From: Scybalousia_A sp052170555
GTDB lineage: Bacteria; Bacteroidota; Bacteroidia; Bacteroidales; P3
Assembly (NCBI GenBank): GCA_052170555.1
Contig: JBQNAI010000001.1
Location: 279,271 to 343,270, forward strand
Direction: 5' to 3'
Length of the DNA: 64,000 nt
This document shows, one piece after another, positions 56,742-64,000 of the stretch. Position 1 is the first letter of the stretch, and each line of letters opens with the position of its first letter. The translations under genes and the position numbers were made by a program. Under the pieces are notes generated by a model that searched no databases, was not told the origin of the DNA, and saw nothing but the letters and a program-made list of their open reading frames with translations.

Positions 56742-56798
56742 AAAATAAAAGCTAAAGAAAAAGAAAATAAGTAAACAGAAGTAAAAATAATTACTGAT

Positions 56799-57440
56799 AT
56801 GAATAAAATGGTAAGGAAAATCCTTTTAGTTGTAGGTGCGTTTGCTATAGTGTTTTTAGTGTATTTATTATCCAATAGTATATCTAATCCTCTTAAATTT
56901 CAAGAGGAATATGACAAACGCTCAACGGAAGTAATTAATAAATTGAAAGATATTCGTACGTTACAAGAACAGTACAAGAATACTAATAATGCTTATTGTA
57001 GTACGATAGATTCTTTAATTGATTTTGCATTTAATGGAGATGCCTTGTTGGTTCAGAAATTCGGTACAGTACCCGACAATATGACAGAGGCGGAAGCATT
57101 AAAGCAAGGCTTACTTAGAAGAGATACTGTGAAGGTTAATCCCTTGGAAAAGTTGTCTGCTGAGGGTAGATTGCTAACTCCTAAGGATAAAATTAGAGAT
57201 TTGAAGTATATTCCTTATTCCGATAGAGAGGTTTTCCATATGCAGGCGGGTAACTTAGATAAAAGTGGTATTCAAGTTGCAGTTTTTGAAGTTAAAGCTC
57301 CGATTGAGACTTACACTAAGGGAATGGATGAACAAGCTGTTAAAATTCTTAGATCGGATTTGGAAAAGAAAAAAGACGGTTTCGCCGGATGGAAAATTGG
57401 TTCTATGGAAGAACCCATTACTGACGGTAACTTTGAATAG
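56799..57440 (+). CDS. Conserved membrane-anchored protein, hypothetical
   Basis: 213 residues. One N-terminal helix (ILLVVGAFAIVFLVYLLS), then a coiled-coil-like stretch (about 35-60, FQEEYDKRSTEVINKLKDIR) and a mixed domain ending FAGWKIGSMEEPITDGNFE. The layout resembles Bacteroidota proteins found upstream of DUF3822 and rsmD. No function is known to me. It is probably in one transcript with the next two genes. Confidence 0.75.
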   Translation: MNKMVRKILLVVGAFAIVFLVYLLSNSISNPLKFQEEYDKRSTEVINKLKDIRTLQEQYKNTNNAYCSTIDSLIDFAFNGDALLVQKFGTVPDNMTEAEALKQGLLRRDTVKVNPLEKLSAEGRLLTPKDKIRDLKYIPYSDREVFHMQAGNLDKSGIQVAVFEVKAPIETYTKGMDEQAVKILRSDLEKKKDGFAGWKIGSMEEPITDGNFE

Positions 57441-57460
57441 TAATTCAAAAAATATTATGC

Positions 57461-58294
57461 ATGAATACGTATAAGTTGGAATCTTTTACTCAATCTGAGG
57501 GTCAAATAGTAACAAATGAATCAAATTTATCCATTTGCTTGACGGCAGGTGGATTTATTTTTGCGATAATTGACAAGAGATTCAGATTAAGTGCTATCGG
57601 AGAATTTTCTGTGGACTTATCTGGGAGTATAACTCAGATAATGACTAATGTAAAGGTCTGTTTTTCTTCGATAGGTGTGCATTTGTTTAATTTCAATCGT
57701 ATTAGAGTTATCTGTTCAACTCAAAGGAATGTTTGGATACCATATAAACTTTACGATAGTGCAAAAAATAAAGAATATCTGAAAACAGTTGCTCCAATAT
57801 ATTCCGATGATACAATATTGTATAGCGTTTGTGAAAAGATAGATGCTGTAAATATTTTTGCTTGTTCGCTCCAGCAATATAGCGGATTGAAAATTATTAT
57901 GCCAAAAGCTCAATTCATTTCTCCGTCTTTGGTATTGACAGAATATGCTTTTGATGTGAGTTCGTTTATGCAAAATACTCTTGTAATGAACAAGCATACT
58001 GATAATGTAGATTTTGTTATTTTTGAAGGTAATTCTTTTATGCTGTCTAATTCTTTTAAATATAAGACAACTAATGATTTGATTTACTTTCTCCTTTGTA
58101 CCTTGCAAAGGTTGGAGATTAATACTGCACAAGTTAATGTGATGATTACGGGAGATAAATATTCACAAGAGGAGATATACTTATTAAGACGTTATATCAA
58201 ACACGTATACTATGCCAATCCTTCCGAAAATATACTTGTACCTATGGAGTTTGATGGAATTGATTTGCAAAAATATTTTTTTGTTCTCGCATAA
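57461..58294 (+). CDS. DUF3822 family protein
   Basis: 277 residues, no signal or membrane segment. The actin-like fold of the family is suggested by FIFAIIDKRFRLSAIGEF and VDFVIFEGNSFMLSNSFKY, VNVMITGDKYSQEE. DUF3822 genes almost always precede rsmD in this phylum, as here (42 bases). The role is unknown. Confidence 0.8.
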   Translation: MNTYKLESFTQSEGQIVTNESNLSICLTAGGFIFAIIDKRFRLSAIGEFSVDLSGSITQIMTNVKVCFSSIGVHLFNFNRIRVICSTQRNVWIPYKLYDSAKNKEYLKTVAPIYSDDTILYSVCEKIDAVNIFACSLQQYSGLKIIMPKAQFISPSLVLTEYAFDVSSFMQNTLVMNKHTDNVDFVIFEGNSFMLSNSFKYKTTNDLIYFLLCTLQRLEINTAQVNVMITGDKYSQEEIYLLRRYIKHVYYANPSENILVPMEFDGIDLQKYFFVLA

Positions 58295-58336
58295 TGACTT
58301 ATAGAATTAATTTTTTATTCCGAACAGTATTCAGAG

Positions 58337-58894
58337 ATGAGAATAGTTGCAGGAAACCTAAGAGGTAGACGTTTGAATCCTCCTACAAATTTGTCTGTTC
58401 GTCCCACTACGGACTTAGCTAAGGAGAGTCTTTTCAATATTTTAAGGAATAAGATTGATTTTGAACGGTGCAATGCTTTGGATTTATTTTGTGGAACGGG
58501 TAATATCAGCTTTGAATTCGTTTCTCGCGGTATCAGATCTATAACAAGTGTAGACATCAATCCAAAATGTATAAATTTTATCAATCAGACAAAAGAAAAA
58601 TTTAAGACTGATAATTTATTTGCTTTAAGGAGTGATGTTTTTACATATCTTGGGCGAAGTAAAATGAAATTTGATGTTATTTTTGCTGACCCTCCGTATG
58701 ATATGTCCAAATTTGATTTGGTTGTGGAGTTAGTCCTTAGAAGCTTTTTGACCCCTGATGGTCTTTTTGTATTGGAACATTCCATTGAACATTCATATAC
58801 TGATAATCCTTTCTTTGTAGAACAACGACATTACGGGAAAGTAAATTTTACTTTTTTCAGAAACAGGCAAGAGGGTTATAGTTTGTCTGATTAA
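58337..58894 (+). CDS. rsmD: 16S rRNA (guanine966-N2)-methyltransferase
   Basis: 185 residues. Starts MRIVAGNLRGRRLNPP; the SAM loop is ALDLFCGTGNISFEFVSRG and the catalytic motif is DVIFADPPYDM. RTTxxxKESLFNIL (here RPTTDLAKESLFNIL) is the family marker. All parts are present. Confidence 0.94.
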   Translation: MRIVAGNLRGRRLNPPTNLSVRPTTDLAKESLFNILRNKIDFERCNALDLFCGTGNISFEFVSRGIRSITSVDINPKCINFINQTKEKFKTDNLFALRSDVFTYLGRSKMKFDVIFADPPYDMSKFDLVVELVLRSFLTPDGLFVLEHSIEHSYTDNPFFVEQRHYGKVNFTFFRNRQEGYSLSD

Positions 58895-58969
58895 TCCGAC
58901 AAATTAGCAAAAATAGTAGATATTTAGTAGAGGAAAATCATTATTACTTTTGAAGAATACGCAATAGAA

Positions 58970-59045
58970 TAAATTCTTTTCAAGAAAGAATTTATCAATG
59001 TCAAGAAAGAATTTGTTAAAGTGTGACTTTAATTATTTTAATGTA
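58970..59045. repeat. Intergenic repeat, AAATTCTTTT / TTAAAGTG type
   Basis: AAATTCTTTTCAAGAAAGAA, TGTCAAGAAAGAATTTG, then TTAAAGTGTGACTTTAATTA. The two modules are in the reverse order to 21101-21186, meaning the copy is inverted. Confidence 0.65.
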
Positions 59046-59102
59046 AAAGAGTAATTTTTGGAATATTAATTAATTATAGAAATATCTTGCTATAAGACAA
59101 CA

Positions 59103-60053
59103 ATGCATATAAAAGAAACTACTAAGGGGCATGCTGTTATTTTGCTAACGAATATTATTTTTGGCATTAACACACCTATTGCAAAGGATATACTTAATGT
59201 TGTTGGACCTTATTTATTGAGTTCATTTAGATTTGCAGGCTGTACATTGTTATTTTGGATAGCATCTTTCATATTAAAAGTCCCTAAGATTAGTAGAAAA
59301 GATATAGGTTTATTGTGTGTAGCTTCATTATTGGGGATAGTATTTAATTTGTTTTTATTCATACTTGGATTGAGCAATACAACACCAACTAACGCATCTA
59401 TTATAGTTAGTATGACGCCTATATTTACTATGATAATGGCTGCAATATTTCTTAGAGAGCCTTTGACGATAAAAAAAACAATAGGAGTAATGTGTGGGTT
59501 ATCCGGTGCTTTGATTCTGATTTTTACTAAACCTACTGCTGCTAATGTTCTTGTCAAGAATAATACATTAGGAATTGTTTTTTGTTTGATCAGTGGTATC
59601 GCTTATGCTTTATATTTGACCTTATTTTCTAAACTGATAAAAAGAAACAATCCGATAAATATAATGAAATGGATGTTTCTTGCCTCAACGATTGCCATAC
59701 TTCCGATAACGTGGTCCCATATAAGTGATTTTGATTATACAGTTTTAAATACGAAGGCTTATTTGGAGATTGGATATGTAGTACTTATGGCAACGTTTTT
59801 AAATTATCTGTTTATTCCTATAGCACAGGCAAGACTAAGACCAACAACACTATCCATGTATAATTATGTTCAACCGGTGGTTACTACAATCATTTCTATA
59901 ATTACATTGATGGATGTTCTGACTATATATAAGTTGATAGCAGCGTTGCTAATCTTTGGAGGTGTATATATAGTTACAACATCAAGAAGTAGAAAACAAA
60001 TTTTGGAGAAAGAAAATGTCGTAAAGACTTTGAATAAAATAATACGTAATTGA
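59103..60053 (+). CDS. EamA/DMT family transporter
   Basis: 316 residues with ten helices in two EamA repeats (FGINTPIAKDILNVVGPYLL and the second from GIVFCLISGIAYALYLT). The family exports amino acids, nucleotides or other metabolites; the substrate is unknown. It ends 21 bases before the phosphoesterase. Confidence 0.9.
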   Translation: MHIKETTKGHAVILLTNIIFGINTPIAKDILNVVGPYLLSSFRFAGCTLLFWIASFILKVPKISRKDIGLLCVASLLGIVFNLFLFILGLSNTTPTNASIIVSMTPIFTMIMAAIFLREPLTIKKTIGVMCGLSGALILIFTKPTAANVLVKNNTLGIVFCLISGIAYALYLTLFSKLIKRNNPINIMKWMFLASTIAILPITWSHISDFDYTVLNTKAYLEIGYVVLMATFLNYLFIPIAQARLRPTTLSMYNYVQPVVTTIISIITLMDVLTIYKLIAALLIFGGVYIVTTSRSRKQILEKENVVKTLNKIIRN

Positions 60054-60074
60054 AAGGATAGATAATTGATTATA

Positions 60075-61163
60075 ATGAAAATCTTGATATTTTTAGTATC
60101 GTTAATAGCTATTTGTTATGTTGCAATACGAATCTATTATATTGTTCCATTGTCTTCAGCATTCAAATTGGTAGCTGTCCTATTAACTGTAGGAATTTTG
60201 GTATTAATGATAGTAAGTTTTGCTGTTGGTCTTGATAAGCTTCCATTTATGGTAGCTACTATTGTCTATGAAGTAACAACATCATGGTTTTTTATATTAT
60301 TATACTTGTTAATGATATTTTTGTTGATGGATATTTTGCGAATTTGTCATTTGATACCCAAAGATTTATTATTAAACTCTTGGATGGGTACATTGATAGT
60401 GATAAATGTTATATTCATTATATTTTTATATGGTAATATTAATTATCACTCTAAATCTAGAACAGTTATTCTAATAAAAACAGAAAAGAGATTACAAAAA
60501 GAATACAAAATTGTAATGATTAGTGATTTGCATTTAGGATATCACAATCAGAGAAAGGAACTTGCCAAATGGATTGATAAGATTAACAAGGAAAAAGCAG
60601 ATCTTATTCTGATTGGAGGTGATGTTATAGATATTAGTACTCATCCTATCAATCTGCAACGTAGTTTTGAAGAGTTTGGTCGGCTCAATGCTCCTGCATA
60701 TGCCTGCTTAGGTAATCATGAATACATATCTGGTAGAGATAAAGCTGAGGAGTTTTATCGTAATGCAGGAATTCATTTGCTTATAGATTCGTGTACCGTA
60801 TTCAATAATGATATTTTGATTGTTGGTCGCGATGATAAAAGTAACGAACAACGTAAAACACTAACGCAATTGCTACAAAAATATAATGGTACTAAATATT
60901 CATTTCTTATTGACCACCAACCGTACAATTTAGAGCAAGCAGAACAAAATAATATAGATTTTCAGTTTTCAGGACATACACATTATGGTCAAGTTTTTCC
61001 CATTAATTTGATTACCGATGCAATTTTTGAGAAAGCGTATGGACGACACCAACGAGGAAAGACAAATTATTATATTTTCTCGGGACTTGGTATTTGGGGA
61101 GGTAAATTTCGTATTGCTACGAAGAGCGAATATGCCGTCGTAATACTAACTAATGTAAAATAA
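60075..61163 (+). CDS. Membrane-anchored metallophosphoesterase (YaeI/YkuE-like)
   Basis: 362 residues from ATG 60075; an in-frame TTG at 60066 is unlikely. Four N-terminal helices (to about residue 135) precede a calcineurin-like domain with all metal motifs: SDLHLG, GGDVID, LGNHEY, DHQP and GHTHYGQ. Relatives hydrolyse phosphate esters such as UDP-sugar lipids or nucleotides, and the substrate cannot be told here. Confidence 0.9.
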   Translation: MKILIFLVSLIAICYVAIRIYYIVPLSSAFKLVAVLLTVGILVLMIVSFAVGLDKLPFMVATIVYEVTTSWFFILLYLLMIFLLMDILRICHLIPKDLLLNSWMGTLIVINVIFIIFLYGNINYHSKSRTVILIKTEKRLQKEYKIVMISDLHLGYHNQRKELAKWIDKINKEKADLILIGGDVIDISTHPINLQRSFEEFGRLNAPAYACLGNHEYISGRDKAEEFYRNAGIHLLIDSCTVFNNDILIVGRDDKSNEQRKTLTQLLQKYNGTKYSFLIDHQPYNLEQAEQNNIDFQFSGHTHYGQVFPINLITDAIFEKAYGRHQRGKTNYYIFSGLGIWGGKFRIATKSEYAVVILTNVK

Positions 61164-61335
61164 TTAGATACTTATATTATTGATTGTCTTTCTAGTTGAA
61201 TTATTTTTTATTGTTGTATTGACAAATATTATACCTATTTTAGGGAAATTAGTAGTTGTTAGAATAAAAACTTAGTTTAATATTATATCTTTTTGATTTA
61301 TTATTATACATTGTAGAGTATATGTAATAAATGTC

Positions 61336-62478
61336 TTATTGCCTTTTATTTTTTCCTATAATTACCTCCGTAGCTCCCACACCATATTTTTGCATAGAGG
61401 CTGGGAAATAATGAATAAAAGAATACTTATCAAGTTCTTTCTCTATATTATGTTTAAGTATACCTTGACCAACACCATGTATAAAGATAACTTTATCAAT
61501 ATTTGTCTCAATAGATTTGTTCAAGCATTTACGAAAATAATTTATTTGAATATTCAATATGTCTGCATTATTTAATCCTTTAACAGAATCAATTAATTCT
61601 TCAATATGTAAATCTACCTCTGCCTCGTAGCGATTGACTAAATGTTTATCGAAAAAAGAAGTTGGTTTATTATTATTTATCCCTACAATTGCACTGTCTA
61701 CATTTATATCTTGCAAATTTTTTGTCTCATCTTGTTGTTTAGGTAATGATTGTTCGTAATACGTAGCAATATCGTGAGAATTTAGGCTCATGATTTGTAC
61801 AATCAATGCTTTCTCTACGAACAATCCTGTTGATTCGAAGCATCCTTCTTTAAAAAATTTGGAAGTTTTGATTTTGATATTGAAATTGCTAGGCATAAGT
61901 ACAGATTTACTTTTATCTTTATGTAGTAAAAGTTGTATAACACCTGAACTCCACTTATCCAATTGGTCATTGGAGATAGTAGACAGTAGAAATCGCGATT
62001 TTTTGTTCACACTTCCGAAACCTTCCCCTACAAAGCATTTTTGTTCTACGTCTTTTAATAGTAGAGAATATAGTAAAGTGTAGTCCGAATTGTTGACCAA
62101 ATAAACAAAATATTCGCTTCCTATGAGCCATTTTTGGTCACAAGGAACAAAGGCAAGATAAACGCCCTTCTCTTTTTCTAGTCCTTGTCGTGAAAGGTAT
62201 AAATGTTCCTGTCTAATGTCATTTTGGTCTTCGGAGAGATTAAAACTGTCTCGCTCTTTGTGTATTATTGTATTCTCATCTGTCGATTTATTTTGTGAAG
62301 TAAACATTTTACCGACTTTATCTTCTACAAAATCTAAAACAATCTCCTTGGTAAGTGTAGGAATATCAAATCCATCAACTTCTACATTGACTAAACCGGG
62401 TGAAACTATTTTAGTGACAATTCCACCTCCCTCTTGATCAAGAAATTTTACCTTATCTCCTACTTTAAATGTTCTCAT
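61336..62478 (-). CDS. DUF2027 and Smr domain protein
   Basis: 380 residues. The N-terminus (FKVGDKVKFLDQEGGGIVTK) is the beta domain of the Bacteroidota DUF2027 family. The C-terminal 90 residues are an Smr nuclease domain (EVDLHIEELIDS with the DLH motif, VIFIHGVGQGILK with the HGxG motif). Smr domains nick or cut nucleic acids in MutS2 and related proteins, so a DNA- or RNA-processing role is likely. It lies 4 bases after mpl on the same strand. Confidence 0.85.
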   Translation of the reverse strand: MRTFKVGDKVKFLDQEGGGIVTKIVSPGLVNVEVDGFDIPTLTKEIVLDFVEDKVGKMFTSQNKSTDENTIIHKERDSFNLSEDQNDIRQEHLYLSRQGLEKEKGVYLAFVPCDQKWLIGSEYFVYLVNNSDYTLLYSLLLKDVEQKCFVGEGFGSVNKKSRFLLSTISNDQLDKWSSGVIQLLLHKDKSKSVLMPSNFNIKIKTSKFFKEGCFESTGLFVEKALIVQIMSLNSHDIATYYEQSLPKQQDETKNLQDINVDSAIVGINNNKPTSFFDKHLVNRYEAEVDLHIEELIDSVKGLNNADILNIQINYFRKCLNKSIETNIDKVIFIHGVGQGILKHNIEKELDKYSFIHYFPASMQKYGVGATEVIIGKNKRQ

Positions 62479-62482
62479 ATCT

Positions 62483-63841
62483 TTATCTTATTACTTTTTG
62501 TGCCAATAAATTCAAATCCAATCCGTCAAAGTTGCCACTTGAAGATAACAAAAGGCAAGTATTATGGTAGTCTTCTGCTTCCAAAATGTTTTGTAATTCT
62601 TTTTTATTATCTGTAACTATCAATCCTTTCTTGCCAAATGCGGAATAAATAGCATGTTTGTTCAAATCAGGCAGATGTTTCAACTCTATGGTATGATGAT
62701 TGAAATAAATAATGGCTTTATTTGCCAAAAGCATTGAATTTTTATATTGGTTTAAAAAATCCTGTGTTAAAGAAGAATAAGTATGTAGCTCCATCACTGC
62801 GATAAGACGACGGTCGGGGAACTGTTCTTTGACCGCTGAGATAGTTGCTCTGAGTTTTGAGGGAGAGTGTGCGAAATCTTTGAAGATGATTGTACTGTCT
62901 GATTTGCTTATTATTTCCAATCGTTTGGCGGCACCCTCAAAAGACTGCATAGATGTCAGAAATTTATCTGTTGATATACCCACTTGTTCACATACTTTCA
63001 TTGCAGCATTCATATTCATTAAGTTGTGTTTTCCGAAAATTTTTATATCGTAAACCTTATTATTGTGTATAACTGATGTAATTCCATATAGTACTTTGTG
63101 AGGTAGTATTCCATAAGGTATAGTTTGAATATCTTTACGGCAATTCTTAGCTATATCAATCACGTTTTCATCTTCGGAGCAATAGATAAGTACTCCATTT
63201 TTACAAATCTTTGTTGTAAAAATTTCAAATTGCTCTTTATATTTTTCAAATGTGGGGAACACGTTTATATGGTCCCATTCTATGCCTGTGATTACGGCGA
63301 TATTCGGCAAATATAAATGGAACTTTGGTCGCATATCTATGGGAGAGGTCAAGTATTCGTCACCCTCCAGAACCATATATTTAGCTTGTTCGGTTATCTG
63401 TACCATAACCTCAAACCCTTTAAGCATTGCTCCAACCATATAGTCTGTCGTTATGCCTGCATATTTGAAAGCATGTAGTATCATGGCTGTTGTCGTTGTT
63501 TTACCGTGAGAACCTGATATAACTATGCGTACTTTATCCTTAGACATTTTATACAGAAACTCTGGATATGAATATATCTTTATTCCCAACGACTTTGCTT
63601 TAATCAATTCGGGATTATCTTGTTTTGCATGCATACCCAATACCACGCAATCTAAATCTTGCGAAATCCTGTCTTCGTGCCAACCCAAAGAATTGGGTAA
63701 AAGATCATACTGTTTCAATCTTTCTTTTGCAGGAGAAAATATCTCATCGTCCGAACCCGTAACTTGATATCCTTTTTTTTTCAAAGCAATTGCCAAATTA
63801 TGCATAGCACTACCCGCAATAGCGATAAAATGTACTTTCAT
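62483..63841 (-). CDS. mpl: UDP-N-acetylmuramate:L-Ala-gamma-D-Glu-meso-DAP ligase
   Basis: 452 residues. Mpl attaches recycled tripeptide to UDP-MurNAc. Mur ligase motifs: IAGSAMHNLA (UDP-binding), the P-loop SGSHGKTTTTAM, EGDEY, GIEWDHINVFPTFE and DFAHSPSKLRATI. MHAKQDNPEL and HSPSK favour Mpl over MurC, which shares the fold. It indicates meso-DAP peptidoglycan and wall recycling. Confidence 0.88.
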   Translation of the reverse strand: MKVHFIAIAGSAMHNLAIALKKKGYQVTGSDDEIFSPAKERLKQYDLLPNSLGWHEDRISQDLDCVVLGMHAKQDNPELIKAKSLGIKIYSYPEFLYKMSKDKVRIVISGSHGKTTTTAMILHAFKYAGITTDYMVGAMLKGFEVMVQITEQAKYMVLEGDEYLTSPIDMRPKFHLYLPNIAVITGIEWDHINVFPTFEKYKEQFEIFTTKICKNGVLIYCSEDENVIDIAKNCRKDIQTIPYGILPHKVLYGITSVIHNNKVYDIKIFGKHNLMNMNAAMKVCEQVGISTDKFLTSMQSFEGAAKRLEIISKSDSTIIFKDFAHSPSKLRATISAVKEQFPDRRLIAVMELHTYSSLTQDFLNQYKNSMLLANKAIIYFNHHTIELKHLPDLNKHAIYSAFGKKGLIVTDNKKELQNILEAEDYHNTCLLLSSSGNFDGLDLNLLAQKVIR

Positions 63842-63960
63842 TCTGTATATATTATATTAATATGCCATATAATTATGGTTGAATCTATGTCTGCAAAATT
63901 AATATATTTTGTTAAAACTGCAATATGGGTTTACTTATTTTCTTTGTGTGATATTGGTAA

Positions 63961-64000
63961 ATTAAAGTGGGACTTTAAAATTTTAAAGTCCCACTTTAAT
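63961..64000. repeat. 40-bp perfect palindrome at the window edge
   Basis: 63961-63980 and 63981-64000 are exact reverse complements with no loop (half: ATTAAAGTGGGACTTTAAAA). It has the same AAAGTGGGAC core as 33125-33187 and 36111-36196 and may extend beyond the window. Confidence 0.85.

Overview
The window is AT-rich DNA from a member of the Bacteroidota, most likely order Bacteroidales and an anaerobe; I cannot name the genus. The evidence is: (i) repeated Bacteroidota-type promoters (TAnnTTTG -7 boxes, often with TTG or TTTG about 19-20 nt upstream) and the matching short primary sigma factor (25960-26823); (ii) type IX secretion (T9SS) features, namely PorZ and at least three proteins ending in a YPNP-type sorting domain; (iii) a TonB-dependent receptor with small lipoproteins; (iv) Bacteroidota gene neighbourhoods such as ftsX-DUF3098-uppP-truB and DUF3822-rsmD; and (v) anaerobic metabolism (NrdD/NrdG and lysine-fermentation genes).

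Layout. 0-4 kb: secreted M14 peptidase and a pabA-pabB-pabC operon for p-aminobenzoate. 4-9.7 kb: YitT-type membrane protein, a decayed small-ORF patch, then a metal-type TonB receptor cluster with a Cys/His-rich small protein and two lipoproteins. 9.8-13.2 kb: a fossil type V-A CRISPR-Cas locus in the order cas12a-cas4-cas1-cas2. Every gene is broken by stops and frameshifts and cas12a has lost its middle, yet the promoter box and gene order survive. 13.6-21 kb: three secreted proteins and a membrane protein. The largest, a 1142-residue T9SS surface protein, lies behind a cobalamin riboswitch. 22-28 kb: M16 peptidase, nadD, rpoD, folK and a three-tRNA operon. 28.7-39.9 kb: prfA-porZ-recO, nrdD-nrdG, manA, mutS. 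40.3-44.3 kb: HNH nuclease remnant, then atoD-kal-kce of lysine fermentation, split by a frameshifted type II restriction-modification pair. 44.6-47.1 kb: cstA remnant and a MATE transporter gene with an in-frame TGA. 47.2-64 kb: mostly housekeeping genes (truB, uppP, ftsX, aspartokinase, queA, ispD, an APH-RapZ fusion, rsmD, a DMT transporter, a phosphoesterase, a DUF2027/Smr protein and mpl).

Functional links. PabA/B/C and FolK belong to folate synthesis. PorZ and the sorting-domain proteins belong to T9SS export. Lysine fermentation needs the B12-dependent lysine 5,6-aminomutase (not in this window), which gives a plausible reason to control a surface protein by cobalamin; that link is inference. 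Defence functions (CRISPR-Cas, restriction-modification, HNH nuclease) are all decaying here. Intergenic regions carry a family of long perfect palindromes built on an AAAGTGGGAC-like core, plus related imperfect repeats built on AAATTCTTTT/AAAAGAATTT. One copy seems to sit inside the dead cas1.
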